The translations under genes and the position numbers were made by a program. The notes beneath the pieces are model-generated. The model saw only the letters and a program-made list of their open reading frames with translations. It was not told the DNA's origin and made no database searches. DNA of 64,000 nucleotides from Pseudomonas poae (lineage in GTDB: Bacteria; Pseudomonadota; Gammaproteobacteria; Pseudomonadales; Pseudomonadaceae), in contig NZ_JYLI01000017.1 in NCBI RefSeq assembly GCF_001439785.1, forward strand, positions 62,001-126,000, in the 5' to 3' direction. Below are positions 34,064 to 42,712 of the stretch, piece by piece. How positions within the stretch are numbered: position 1 is the first letter of the stretch; the number at the start of each line of letters is the position of its first letter.

Positions 34064-34537
34064 ATGCATCGCACTGCCCTGTTCCTCAGCCTCGCCGTCT
34101 GCACCGCAGCCCTGGCGACGCCCCAACTGCCCCGCCATGCCACGCTGGATTTGCACACCGCGCGCCAACTGGCCGACGCGAGCCTCACCCATTGCAGCGC
34201 TGCGCTGACCGTGCTCGACCGTGGCGGCAACCTGCTGCTGGGCCTGCGGGCCGACGGCGTCGGCCCGCACAACAGCCTCGCCAGCCAGCGCAAGGCCTTT
34301 ACGGCGCTCTCGACCAAAACCCCGACCCGGCTGTTTGCCGAACGGGCGCGCAACAACCCCGAAGCCGCCAACCTTAACAGCTTGCCCGAGTTGCTGTTGC
34401 TCGGTGGCGGCGTGCCGCTGTTTGCCGACGCTGAACTGGTGGGCGCGCTGGGCATCGCCGGTGCCGGCGGCGCAGCACAGGACGAGTCCTGCGCAATACA
34501 GGCCGCCGAGCAACTGGGCTTGAAAACTTCCCTCTGA
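34064..34537 (+). CDS. GlcG/HbpS-family heme-binding-like protein, exported
   Basis: This 157-residue protein has a signal peptide (LFLSLAVCTAALA, cleavage near ALA-TP) and a GlcG/HbpS domain. ALTVLDRGGNLLLGLRADGV, SQRKAFTALSTKTPT and LLLGGGVPLFADAELVGALGIAGAGG follow the family pattern. HbpS of Streptomyces binds heme and reports redox stress, while GlcG functions are unclear. I chose the ATG at 34064, preceded by GGAG. The next gene starts 28 bp later, so the two are probably an operon. Confidence 0.82.
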   Translation: MHRTALFLSLAVCTAALATPQLPRHATLDLHTARQLADASLTHCSAALTVLDRGGNLLLGLRADGVGPHNSLASQRKAFTALSTKTPTRLFAERARNNPEAANLNSLPELLLLGGGVPLFADAELVGALGIAGAGGAAQDESCAIQAAEQLGLKTSL

Positions 34538-34565
34538 TTCCACCTTCCTCAAAAAGGACTTCTCG

Positions 34566-34976
34566 ATGAAAACCCTAAGCATGACCCTCGCCGCCCTCAG
34601 CCTCAGCAGCTTGTGCAACCTGGCCCTGGCCGACGGCAATCCGCTGAGCGTGCACGTGCTCAACCTGGAAAACGGCCTGCCGAGTGCTGGCGTGAACGTC
34701 ACCCTGGAGCAGCACGTGGGCGATCAATGGCAGTCGCTGTCCACTGGCGTCACCAACCCGCAGGGGCGCATCGCCGAGCTGTTCCCCGCCGGCCGCAGCA
34801 TGGCGCCGGGTGAATACCGTGTGGTGTTCAAGACCGGTGACTATTACAAAAAGGCCAACCGCGAGACGTTCTTCCCCGAAGTGCCGGTGATTTTCCAGGT
34901 GAAACAGGCCGACCAGCATTACCACATCCCGCTGTTGCTCAGCCCGTATGGGTTCTCTACCTATCGCGGCTCATAG
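34566..34976 (+). CDS. hiuH: Periplasmic 5-hydroxyisourate hydrolase (transthyretin-like)
   Basis: This 136-residue protein belongs to the transthyretin-related hydroxyisourate hydrolase family. A signal peptide (residues 1-22, ending NLALA) directs it to the periplasm. Active-site elements include LSVHVLNLENGLPSAG (first histidine), GRIAEL, and the YHIPLLLSPYGFSTYRGS terminus with the invariant YRGS. The family hydrolyses 5-hydroxyisourate made from urate. In E. coli the periplasmic homologue sits beside the hprRS redox/copper-sensing genes. The stop overlaps the end of the converging Crp-type gene by 6 bases. Confidence 0.88.
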   Translation: MKTLSMTLAALSLSSLCNLALADGNPLSVHVLNLENGLPSAGVNVTLEQHVGDQWQSLSTGVTNPQGRIAELFPAGRSMAPGEYRVVFKTGDYYKKANRETFFPEVPVIFQVKQADQHYHIPLLLSPYGFSTYRGS

Positions 34977-35657
34977 GCCCGCAGCCTGATGCAGGCCTTT
35001 GAGATCGAGTATCTCAATCGCGCCATAACTCAGACCGAGGGTGCCCTGCTGCTCCAGCGCCTTGAGCAGACTGTTGGTGGTCTGGCGCGACAGGCCCAAC
35101 ATTGCCGCCAAGTCCTCCTGAGGCAGCTGCAATGTGCGGCGCGCCTGGTCTATTTCGCCGTAGCCCTCGGCGATCATCAGCAGCCGATGGGCCAGGCGCG
35201 CCGACGCGGGCATCAGGCTCATTTGCTCGATATTGATCAACGACAGGCGCAGTTTGTGGCTCATCAACAGGGCCACATCGCGCCAATACGCCGGCTGGTG
35301 TTCGAGGATGTCGAGCATGGCGGCCTGGGGCACCTGCAACAGCGTGCATAGGCCGGTGGCCAGGGCATCGTGGGTGCGCGGCAGGCTGTCGAACAGGCAG
35401 ATTTCGCCGAACCAGTAAGGCGTTTCCACCAGGCTCAACACCGCTTCCTTGCCCTGGGCGTTCACCGCGCTGATGCGTACCGCGCCGTCCAGCACCGCGT
35501 AAAGCCCGCAGGGTGGATCGCCGCGCTTGAACAGGTATTGCCCAGCCGTCAGCGAGCGCACCCGCGCCGCCGCCAGCAGACTACGCTGTAGCTCGACAGG
35601 CAGGTGGCTGAACCAGTGGCCGCAGGCCAAACGGGCGTGCCATTTCTCTGCATCCAT
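34971..35657 (-). CDS. Crp/Fnr-family transcriptional regulator
   Basis: This 228-residue regulator has an N-terminal cyclic-nucleotide-binding-type beta-roll (TAGQYLFKRGDPPCGLYAVLDGAVRI, residues about 35-65). A dimerisation helix and a C-terminal winged helix-turn-helix follow (LPQEDLAAMLGLSRQTTNSLLKALEQQG). No FNR-type N-terminal cysteine cluster is present, so oxygen sensing by Fe-S is unlikely. Target genes are unknown. It converges on hiuH and diverges from the Mpo1-like gene across about 80 bp. Confidence 0.87.
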   Translation of the reverse strand: MDAEKWHARLACGHWFSHLPVELQRSLLAAARVRSLTAGQYLFKRGDPPCGLYAVLDGAVRISAVNAQGKEAVLSLVETPYWFGEICLFDSLPRTHDALATGLCTLLQVPQAAMLDILEHQPAYWRDVALLMSHKLRLSLINIEQMSLMPASARLAHRLLMIAEGYGEIDQARRTLQLPQEDLAAMLGLSRQTTNSLLKALEQQGTLGLSYGAIEILDLKGLHQAAGL

Positions 35658-35740
35658 GAGAACTCCGAAGATTGTCGCCCAGCTGACAGTCAGGCGCCGG
35701 CTGACAGGGCATGATCGAGCATCCTACAGGAGGAACAACA

Positions 35741-36268
35741 ATGAAAAGCCTCGTCGACCACCTCAGTCAATACGCCGCCTACCACCGCGACCCGCGCAAT
35801 ATCGCCAGCCATTTTGTGGGTATCCCGCTGATCGTGGTGGCGGTGGCCGTGCTGCTTTCACGCCCCGAATGGTCCGTCGGTGGCCTGTGGGTTTCACCGG
35901 CCGTGATCCTGACGTTGTTTTCGGCATGGTTTTACCTGCGCCTCGAACTGGCCTTGGGCGTGCTGATGACGATGCTGATGGGCTTGTCAGTGTGGGCCGG
36001 CCATGTGCTGGCGGCGCAAAGCACGCTGGTGTGGTTGAGCAGCGGCGTCGGTTTATTCGTGGTGGGCTGGGTGATTCAGTTTGTCGGGCATTACTGGGAA
36101 GGCCGCAAGCCCGCGTTTGTGGATGACGTGTCGGGGCTGATCGTGGGGCCGTTGTTTGTGGTGGCAGAGGCGGCGTTTTTGCTGGGGTTGCGCCAGGAGC
36201 TGAAGCAGCAGATCGAACACCGCTCAGGCCCGGTGGCACGCCGCGATCTCAAGCCCAGCGGGATCTAA
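35741..36268 (+). CDS. Mpo1-like (DUF962) membrane protein
   Basis: This 175-residue protein has about four transmembrane segments. The family's N-terminal signature reads LSQYAAYHRDPRNIASHFVGIPLIV, and further histidines lie in QFVGHYWEGRKPAF. The yeast relative Mpo1 is an Fe-dependent dioxygenase acting on 2-hydroxy fatty acids. Whether bacterial members do the same is unproven. I chose the ATG at 35741, preceded by a strong AGGAGG. A REP-type hairpin follows the stop. Confidence 0.83.
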   Translation: MKSLVDHLSQYAAYHRDPRNIASHFVGIPLIVVAVAVLLSRPEWSVGGLWVSPAVILTLFSAWFYLRLELALGVLMTMLMGLSVWAGHVLAAQSTLVWLSSGVGLFVVGWVIQFVGHYWEGRKPAFVDDVSGLIVGPLFVVAEAAFLLGLRQELKQQIEHRSGPVARRDLKPSGI

Positions 36269-36298
36269 ATGTGGGAGGGGCAAGCCCCCTCCCACATT
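36268..36298. terminator. GTGGGAGGGG hairpin between convergent genes
   Basis: AATGTGGGAGGGG pairs with CCCCTCCCACATT around a short loop directly after the Mpo1-like stop codon. It is REP-like in sequence and, lying between convergent genes, may terminate both transcripts. Confidence 0.6.
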
Positions 36299-36332
36299 GG
36301 CCCGATTTCCAGATGGGTTATGGCGGGGGTTG

Positions 36333-37313
36333 TCAGGCTTTCTGCCAGACCTTGGGTTTGAAGAACAGGGTATCGCCGCGCGCCAGGCCGGTGAGGCTGT
36401 CGTGGTCCTTCACCACTTCGGCTTCGATCAGTTCGCCCTGGCCCTCGACCTTCAGCGTCACTCGCGTGGTTGCGCCCAGCGGGCGGATATCACGCACTTG
36501 AGCCGCGTGGTGATCCTCCAGCTCATGGCGCGACAGCGACACTTCGTGCGGGCGGAACAGCACGTGCTGGTCTTCGCCCAGGTGCAGGCGGTTGGAGTCA
36601 CCGAGGAAGTGATAGACGAAGTCGCTGGCCGGGTTCTCATAGACCTCACCCGGTGAGCCGATCTGCTCGATCACGCCCTTGTTCATCACCACAATGCGGT
36701 CGGCGACTTCCATGGCCTCTTCCTGGTCGTGGGTGACGAACACCGAGGTCAGGTTGATGTCTTCGTGCAGGCGCGCCAGCCAGCGGCGCAGTTCTTTACG
36801 CACCTTGGCGTCGAGGGCGCCGAACGGTTCATCCAACAGCAGCACCTTGGGCTCGACCGCCAACGCGCGGGCCAGGGCGATGCGCTGGCGCTGGCCGCCG
36901 GAGAGTTGTTCCGGGTAGCGATCCGACAGCCAGTCGAGCTGCACCATGTTCAGCAGCTCATGGACCTTGGCCGCAATCTGACTTTGCGTCGGACGCTGGT
37001 TTTTCGGCTTCATGCGCAGGCCGAAAGCGACGTTGTCGAACACGGTCATGTGGCGGAACAGCGCGTAGTGTTGAAACACAAAGCCGACGTTGCGATCGCG
37101 CACATCGTGGCCGGAGACGTCTTCGCCGTGGAACACGATGCTGCCGTCATCCGGGGTTTCCAGCCCGGCAATGATGCGCAGCAAGGTGGTCTTGCCGCAG
37201 CCGGACGGGCCCAGCAACGCCACCAGCTCGCCACTCTGGATGTCCAGATTGATGCTGTTCAGGGCCTTGAAGGCGTTGAAGTTCTTGCTGACATTACGGA
37301 CTTGGATCGACAT
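36333..37313 (-). CDS. cysA: Sulfate/thiosulfate ABC transporter ATP-binding protein
   Basis: This 326-residue cytosolic ATPase drives sulfate and thiosulfate uptake. Walker A GPSGCGKTT is at residues 35-43, signature is LSGGQRQRIALARAL, Walker B is VLLLDEPFGALDAK, and VTHDQEEAMEVADR holds the switch histidine. A C-terminal regulatory TOBE-like domain follows (about residues 240-326, with LLFRPHEVSLSRHE-like sequence). It is the last gene of sbp-cysT-cysW-cysA, only 3 bp from cysW. The length is shorter than E. coli CysA (365) but usual for Pseudomonas. Confidence 0.95.
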   Translation of the reverse strand: MSIQVRNVSKNFNAFKALNSINLDIQSGELVALLGPSGCGKTTLLRIIAGLETPDDGSIVFHGEDVSGHDVRDRNVGFVFQHYALFRHMTVFDNVAFGLRMKPKNQRPTQSQIAAKVHELLNMVQLDWLSDRYPEQLSGGQRQRIALARALAVEPKVLLLDEPFGALDAKVRKELRRWLARLHEDINLTSVFVTHDQEEAMEVADRIVVMNKGVIEQIGSPGEVYENPASDFVYHFLGDSNRLHLGEDQHVLFRPHEVSLSRHELEDHHAAQVRDIRPLGATTRVTLKVEGQGELIEAEVVKDHDSLTGLARGDTLFFKPKVWQKA

Positions 37314-37316
37314 GAC

Positions 37317-38189
37317 TTATTCCTCACCGGCGCTGTTGCGCAGGCGGTTGATACGGTTCTCGCTCCACTGCTTGAGCAGCAGGATGAAGAGCGCCAGGAT
37401 CAGCAACAGGCTGGCCACCGCAAACGCGGCAACGTGGTTGTATTCGTTGTAAAGAATCTCGACGTGCAGCGGCAGGGTGTTGGTGACGCCACGAATGTGC
37501 CCGGACACCACCGACACCGCGCCGAATTCGCCCATGGCCCGCGCGGTACACAGCACCACGCCGTAGATCAGGCCCCATTTGATGTTCGGCACGGTGACAT
37601 GCCAGAACATCTGCCAGCCATTGGCGCCAAGCAGGCGCGCGGCCTCTTCTTCCTGGGTGCCCTGCTCCTGCATCAGCGGGATCAGCTCACGGGCCACGAA
37701 CGGCACGGTGACGAAAATGGTGGCGAGCACGATGCCGGGCAAGGCAAACACGATCTGAATGTCATGCTCCTGCAACCACGGCCCGAAGAAGCCCTGGGCG
37801 CCGAACATCAGCACGTAGACGAGACCCGCAATCACCGGAGATACCGAGAACGGCAAGTCGATCAGCGTCACCAGAATGCTTTTGCCACGGAACGAGTACT
37901 TGCTCACGCACCAGGCCGCGCTGACGCCGAACACCACGTTGAGCGGCACCGAAATCGCCACGGCGATCACCGTGAGTTTCAGCGCCGACAAGGCGTCGGG
38001 CTCCAGGATCGCGGTGAAGAACGCGCCGAGGCCGTTCTTCAGGCCCTGGGACACCACGATAAACAGCGGCAGCAGCAAAAACAGCGCAAACACCAGCCAG
38101 CCAAGGCCGATCAGGATGCGTCGCGACACTGCGCTGCCACGCCGGGCCGCATTGGCCGAGGACGCGGCGGAAATAGACGATTGGGACAT
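37317..38189 (-). CDS. cysW: Sulfate ABC transporter permease CysW
   Basis: This 290-residue inner-membrane permease has six hydrophobic segments. The EAA loop reads EEEAARLLGANGWQMFWHVTVP and contacts CysA. GEFGAVSVVSGHIRGVTNTLPLHVEILYNEYN is diagnostic of CysW. It pairs with CysT as a heterodimer. Thirteen bases separate it from cysT and three from cysA, so it lies in one operon. Confidence 0.95.
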   Translation of the reverse strand: MSQSSISAASSANAARRGSAVSRRILIGLGWLVFALFLLLPLFIVVSQGLKNGLGAFFTAILEPDALSALKLTVIAVAISVPLNVVFGVSAAWCVSKYSFRGKSILVTLIDLPFSVSPVIAGLVYVLMFGAQGFFGPWLQEHDIQIVFALPGIVLATIFVTVPFVARELIPLMQEQGTQEEEAARLLGANGWQMFWHVTVPNIKWGLIYGVVLCTARAMGEFGAVSVVSGHIRGVTNTLPLHVEILYNEYNHVAAFAVASLLLILALFILLLKQWSENRINRLRNSAGEE

Positions 38190-38202
38190 GTTCCGCGCCT
38201 CC

Positions 38203-39021
38203 TTATGGACGTTCGATGCGCCGCTGCAGCAAGTTGATCAGCAGCAGCAACACAAAGGAAACCACCAGCATCAGCACACCGATGGAGGTGGCCCCGCGGT
38301 AGTCGTACTGGTCGAGCTTGACCATGATCAGCAGCGGCAGGATCTCGGTCTTCATCGGCATGTTGCCGGCGATGAAGATTACCGAACCGTACTCACCCAC
38401 GCCCCGGGCAAACGCCAGGGCAAAGCCGGTGAGCCAGGCCGGCAGCAGCTCGGGCACGAGGATGTAGCGGAACACCTGCAACGGCTTGGCGCCCAGGCAG
38501 GCGGCGGCCTCTTCGATTTCCCGGGGGATGTCGGCGAGCACCGGCTGCACCGTGCGTACCACAAAGGGCAGGGTGACGAAGGTCAGCGCCAGGGTGATGC
38601 CCAAGGGGGTGTAGGCGATCTTGAAGCCCAGGTCGGCGGCGAACTGGCCGACCAGGCCGGTAGGCGTGTACAGCGCGGTGAGCGCGATACCGGCCACGGC
38701 GGTGGGCAGGGCGAACGGCAGGTCGATCATCGCATCGATGATCTTGCGGCCGGGGAAGCTGTAGCGCACCAGCACCCAGGCCAGCAACGTGCCGATCACG
38801 CCGTTGATCAGCGCGGCGTAGAGCGCGGTGCTGAAGCTCAGTTTCAACGCCGCCAATACGCGCGGGGCGGAGATGATGGCCCAGAACTGATCCCAGGTGA
38901 GTTGAGCGGCGTGCACGAACATCGCCGCCAGGGGGATGAGTACGATCAGGCTGAGGTACACCACGGTGTAGCCCAGCGTCAGCCCGAAGCCGGGTATGAC
39001 GGGGGAGATACGACGCGACAT
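38203..39021 (-). CDS. cysT: Sulfate ABC transporter permease CysT (CysU)
   Basis: This 272-residue inner-membrane permease has six transmembrane segments. The EAA loop is EEAAACLGAKPLQVFRYILVPELLPAW, and ARGVGEYGSVIFIAGNMPMKTEI is characteristic of CysT/CysU. It forms the channel with CysW. A REP pair lies in the 167-bp gap to sbp upstream, a common place for mRNA-stabilising hairpins that allow excess receptor over channel. Confidence 0.95.
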   Translation of the reverse strand: MSRRISPVIPGFGLTLGYTVVYLSLIVLIPLAAMFVHAAQLTWDQFWAIISAPRVLAALKLSFSTALYAALINGVIGTLLAWVLVRYSFPGRKIIDAMIDLPFALPTAVAGIALTALYTPTGLVGQFAADLGFKIAYTPLGITLALTFVTLPFVVRTVQPVLADIPREIEEAAACLGAKPLQVFRYILVPELLPAWLTGFALAFARGVGEYGSVIFIAGNMPMKTEILPLLIMVKLDQYDYRGATSIGVLMLVVSFVLLLLINLLQRRIERP

Positions 39022-39082
39022 AAGAGTCCTTGGTTAAAGGGTGGAAACCACTGTAGAAGCGCGCTTTCTGGAGCTGGTTTTC

Positions 39083-39170
39083 CTGTGGGAACCGGGCTTG
39101 CCCGCGATGCAGGCACCTTGGTGTGTCAGTCACTCCAGGGTGATGCTATCGCGGGCAAGCCAGCTCCACA
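39083..39170. repeat. Inverted REP pair between sbp and cysT
   Basis: CTGTGGGAACCGGGCTTGCCC at the left and GCGGGCAAGCCAGCTCCACA at the right are near reverse complements. The position after the receptor gene suggests a role in differential mRNA stability, which is inference from similar ABC operons. Confidence 0.7.
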
Positions 39171-39188
39171 GAAGAGCGCTCTCCTGGG

Positions 39189-40199
39189 TTATTGCGCCGT
39201 GTAGATCTGGTCGAACACGCCACCGTCGTTGAAGAATTTCGGCTGGGCAGTTTTCCAGCCGCCGAAGTCTTTGTCGATGGTCACCAGGTCCAGTTTGGGG
39301 AACTGCCGGGCGTACTTGGCGGCGACTTTTTCATCGCGTGGGCGGTAGAAGTTCTTCGCCGCAATCTCCTGGCCAGCCGGGCTGTACAGGTGCTTAAGGT
39401 ACTCGGTGGCGATCTCGGTGTTGCCCTTTTTCTCGGCGTTCTTGTCAACCACGGCCACCGGCGGCTCGGCGAGGATCGACAGCGACGGCACGACGATGTC
39501 GAACTTGTCGGCGCCGCCGTCTTCCTTCAGTGCCAGAAAGGCTTCGTTTTCCCAGGCCAGCAACACGTCACCCTGACCGTTGTTGACGAAGGTGATGGTC
39601 GAACCGCGCGCGCCGGTGTCGAGGATCGGCACGTGCTTGAACAGTTCTTTCACGTACGCCTGGGCCTTGGCCTCGCTGCCACCGGCCTTGAGGCCATAGG
39701 CCCAGGCGGCGAGGAAGTTCCAGCGCGCACCGCCGGAGGTTTTCGGGTTCGGCGTGATCACCGACACGTCTTTTTTGATCAAGTCGCCCCAGTCCTTGAT
39801 GCCTTTGGGGTTGCCCTTGCGCACCAGGAACACGATGGTCGAGGTGTAAGGCGTGCTCGCATCCGGCAGGCGGGTCTGCCAGTTTTCCGGCAGGGTTTTG
39901 CCCAATTTTGCGATTTCATCGATGTCGCCGGCCAGGGCCAGGGTCACCACGTCGGCGCGCAAGCCGTCGATGACAGCACGGCCCTGCTTGCCCGAACCGC
40001 CATGGGACTGCTGGATTTTGACGGTGTCGCCGGGGTGGGACTGCGTCCAGAAGTCGGTGAACTCCGCGTTGTAGTCCTGGTACAGCTCACGGGTAGGATC
40101 GTACGAGACGTTGAGCAACTCGTAATCCTTGGCAACGGCGGAACCGGCGAACACGGCACTGGCCAGCGCGGCCAGGGCATAACGGCGAATCGACGACAT
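39189..40199 (-). CDS. sbp: Periplasmic sulfate-binding protein
   Basis: This 336-residue periplasmic receptor delivers sulfate to CysTWA. A signal peptide (ALAALASAVFAGSAVA, cleavage near AVA-KD) precedes the mature start DYELLNVSYDPTRELYQDYN, typical of Sbp/CysP. Ligand-loop sequences IQQSHGGSGKQ, VTLALAGDID and NPKTSGGARWNFLAAWAYG are present. It lies 68 bp after oscA, as in other pseudomonads. Expression is expected to rise under sulfate limitation through CysB. Confidence 0.95.
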   Translation of the reverse strand: MSSIRRYALAALASAVFAGSAVAKDYELLNVSYDPTRELYQDYNAEFTDFWTQSHPGDTVKIQQSHGGSGKQGRAVIDGLRADVVTLALAGDIDEIAKLGKTLPENWQTRLPDASTPYTSTIVFLVRKGNPKGIKDWGDLIKKDVSVITPNPKTSGGARWNFLAAWAYGLKAGGSEAKAQAYVKELFKHVPILDTGARGSTITFVNNGQGDVLLAWENEAFLALKEDGGADKFDIVVPSLSILAEPPVAVVDKNAEKKGNTEIATEYLKHLYSPAGQEIAAKNFYRPRDEKVAAKYARQFPKLDLVTIDKDFGGWKTAQPKFFNDGGVFDQIYTAQ

Positions 40200-40267
40200 G
40201 GAAGCTCCTAGAATTCTGGTGTTGGCTTTTTCTTATGGTTGCGGGTGCTGCGAATCGCCGTTGCTGC

Positions 40268-40450
40268 CTAGCTCGGCTTGTTGCCCGGGTTCTGCAAACG
40301 GAATTTCTCTTTACGTTCGATCTGTACCACCTGTGCGTTGTGCACAGTGATTTCCACCGCGCCGAACCGCAGATCGCGCAACGCGCTCTGGATCTCACGC
40401 AAAATGGCTGCTTCGTCCTGGGCGTCGACGCTGCGAAGAGATGCGCTCAT
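40268..40450 (-). CDS. oscA: OscA, small DUF2292 protein
   Basis: This 60-residue protein belongs to DUF2292 and is recognisable as OscA. Reports from Pseudomonas link it to organosulfur use and to growth under chromate-induced sulfur stress. Markers are ILREIQSALRDLRFGAVEITVHNAQVVQIERKEKFR. It probably starts the oscA-sbp-cysTWA transcript. The biochemical role is unknown. A strong palindrome lies about 80 bp upstream. Confidence 0.9.
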   Translation of the reverse strand: MSASLRSVDAQDEAAILREIQSALRDLRFGAVEITVHNAQVVQIERKEKFRLQNPGNKPS

Positions 40451-40530
40451 GGTCTCGCTCCTGAAATGAATAGTGCCTGGCAGTGGCGAAACTGCTTGCG
40501 GCGTGGGAGCGATAGTAGATAAGCGCGGAT

Positions 40531-40555
40531 ATTCTTAAAAAGACTATTTAAGAAT
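40531..40555. promoter_or_regulatory. 9-bp-arm palindrome upstream of oscA
   Basis: ATTCTTAAA and TTTAAGAAT are perfect inverted repeats 7 bases apart, 81 bp before oscA. The spacing fits a LysR-type dimer site with the T-N11-A motif, so CysB is the natural candidate. The same ATTC-N7-GAAT geometry occurs before the cystine importer at 7175, with shorter arms. Confidence 0.5.
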
Positions 40556-40632
40556 GTTTATATAACTAAAAATCAAGCTGGATGAAGAGGCAATTGTGGC
40601 AGGGGGCAAGCCCCCCCACAGTTGACTGTGTT

Positions 40633-42546
40633 TCAAGCTCGAATCGTGGGGGAGTTGGACCATTCAATGTCTGTGGCAGGCTTGGGCTTTCCAAACCAAT
40701 ATCCCTGGCCCATATCGCACGCCTGCGCCAGCAAAAACCGCGCCTGCTCGACCTGCTCGATGCCTTCGGCGTGCACCTGCAAGCCCATGCTTTTGGCCAG
40801 GGCGACCACCATGCGCACGATGGCGACGTCATCTTCATCCCCCGGCAACCCGGCGACGAACCCCTGGTCGATCTTGAGCTTGTGCACCGGCAGGCGCTTG
40901 AGGCGCAGCAGCGAGGAATAGCCGGTGCCAAAGTCATCGATGGCCAGGCGCAAGCCCAGTTCGCGCAGACGGTGCAGTTGCTCCAGAGCCCTGTCCGGAT
41001 CGTCCATCACCGCGCTTTCGGTGACCTCCAGCTCCAGGAAAGCCGGGTCCAGGCCGGTGTCGTGCAGCACCCGCGCGACGTGTTCGTACAGCTCGCGCCG
41101 GGCGAACAGCCGGCTGGAGACGTTGACCGCCATGAACCCCAGCGGCCGGCCCTCGGCCAGCCATTGGCCCATCTGCCGACAGGCCTGGAGCATCACCCAT
41201 CCGTCAATATCGGCAATCAGCCCGGTACGCTCGGCGATGGGGATGAATTCACCGGGCGGCACAAGGCCGCGCTCCGGGTGCTGCCAGCGCACCAGCGCTT
41301 CGACACCGATCAGGCGGCCGTCCTGCAGGTTGTGCACCGGCTGGTAGTAGACGCGCAGTTCGTCGCCGTCGAGGGCGCGGCGCAACTCGCCGGCAATTTC
41401 CACACGGTTTTGCGCGTGGGCGGTGAGCTCTTCGGTGTACAGCGCAAAGCCTTCGCGGCCCGCGCTCTTGGCCTTGAACAGCGCCGAATCGGCGTTGCGC
41501 AGCAGTTGTTCGGCACTCAGGGCATCGCCGGGGAACAGGCTGATGCCAATGCTGGCGCTGATAAACAGCTGGTTGCCATCGAACACGAACGGTTCTTTCA
41601 TCGCCTCGAGCATGCGTTGCGCCAGGGCAACCGCCTGGGTCACCTGTGGACAATGTTCCGCCAGCACGGCGAACTCATCTCCGCCCAGGCGCGCCAGAGT
41701 CACGCCGGGACCGAACAGGCCCGCCAGCCGCTCGCCGACGCGTTTGAGCAGTTGGTCACCGACGTTGTGACCAAGGCTGTCATTGATGATCTTGAAGTGG
41801 TCCAGGTCCAGCAGCAGCAACGCACAGCCGCGTTTATGCACCTGCGCCGAGGCCAGGGCCTGCTCGGCACGGTCGCTGAACAGCAGGCGGTTGGGCAGGT
41901 CGGTCAGCGGGTCGTGATGGGCCAGGTGCGCCAATTCGTGCTCGGAGTCCTTGATGGCACTGATGTCGGAAAACACCGCGACGTAATGGCTAATGCGGCC
42001 GTCGTCGTCATGGATGACCCGGATGGTTTGCCACTGTGGATAAACTTCACCGCTTTTGCGCCGATTCCAGATCTCACCGCTCCATTCACCGTCCTGTTCG
42101 AGAGTCTGAAACATCTGCCGGTAAAAATTCGACGAATGGCGCCCGGACTTGAACAGACTCGGCTGCCGCCCCAGGACCTCCTCGCCGCAATAGCCGGTGA
42201 TGGTGATAAAGGCCCGATTGACATGCACAATCTGGCCTTCGCTGTCGGTGACCAATACGCCTTCGCGGGTGCAATCGAAGACGGCGGCGGCCTGACGCAG
42301 GCGCTCGCGATTTTCCTTCAAGGGTCGCAGCAGACGATTGGCGCTGGCGGCGCGGGCGCCGATCAGGCAGATCAGCAGCGCACTCAGCGCCACCCATAGG
42401 TAGCCGCTCACCTGAAAGCCGTACTGCAATACCCGTGGTTCATCGAGAAAGTTGATCAATAAAAGGGGGCTGAACAGCAGCCACGCGATGGAAATCAACA
42501 GGTATACCAGCCCCGTCAACAGGGCACCTCGGTACGAAAACAGCAT
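40633..42546 (-). CDS. Membrane PAS-GGDEF-EAL cyclic-di-GMP enzyme
   Basis: This 637-residue protein controls the second messenger cyclic di-GMP. Two transmembrane segments (about residues 8-32 and 43-64) precede a PAS domain (about 85-200) and a GGDEF domain with intact LARLGGDEFAVL. An EAL phosphodiesterase domain follows, with GVEALVRWQHPE and conserved metal-site stretches ELEVTESAVMDD and AIDDFGTGYSSLLRL. Both catalytic signatures are intact, so it could make and degrade the messenger, although such hybrids often act mainly as phosphodiesterases. The location next to oscA and divergent from desA matches PA0285 of P. aeruginosa. It diverges from desA across 166 bp. Confidence 0.9.
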   Translation of the reverse strand: MLFSYRGALLTGLVYLLISIAWLLFSPLLLINFLDEPRVLQYGFQVSGYLWVALSALLICLIGARAASANRLLRPLKENRERLRQAAAVFDCTREGVLVTDSEGQIVHVNRAFITITGYCGEEVLGRQPSLFKSGRHSSNFYRQMFQTLEQDGEWSGEIWNRRKSGEVYPQWQTIRVIHDDDGRISHYVAVFSDISAIKDSEHELAHLAHHDPLTDLPNRLLFSDRAEQALASAQVHKRGCALLLLDLDHFKIINDSLGHNVGDQLLKRVGERLAGLFGPGVTLARLGGDEFAVLAEHCPQVTQAVALAQRMLEAMKEPFVFDGNQLFISASIGISLFPGDALSAEQLLRNADSALFKAKSAGREGFALYTEELTAHAQNRVEIAGELRRALDGDELRVYYQPVHNLQDGRLIGVEALVRWQHPERGLVPPGEFIPIAERTGLIADIDGWVMLQACRQMGQWLAEGRPLGFMAVNVSSRLFARRELYEHVARVLHDTGLDPAFLELEVTESAVMDDPDRALEQLHRLRELGLRLAIDDFGTGYSSLLRLKRLPVHKLKIDQGFVAGLPGDEDDVAIVRMVVALAKSMGLQVHAEGIEQVEQARFLLAQACDMGQGYWFGKPKPATDIEWSNSPTIRA

Positions 42547-42712
42547 ATGCCCAGTAATCCTTACCCAAAAAACAGCATCGCCCTACAAAGGTTACGGATT
42601 ATAGAATAAGAAACATCCAGTCACTCCTATCTGAAAGGGTGTCTGGTTTTCTGTGTAGGCTTAGTGATAATGCGTGAGCTGTTCTTTTCTTTATCTGAGG
42701 GCCATACAGCCT

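Noticed and set aside
36729..38237. 502-codon open frame on the plus strand
   Set aside because: It is antisense to cysA and cysW.
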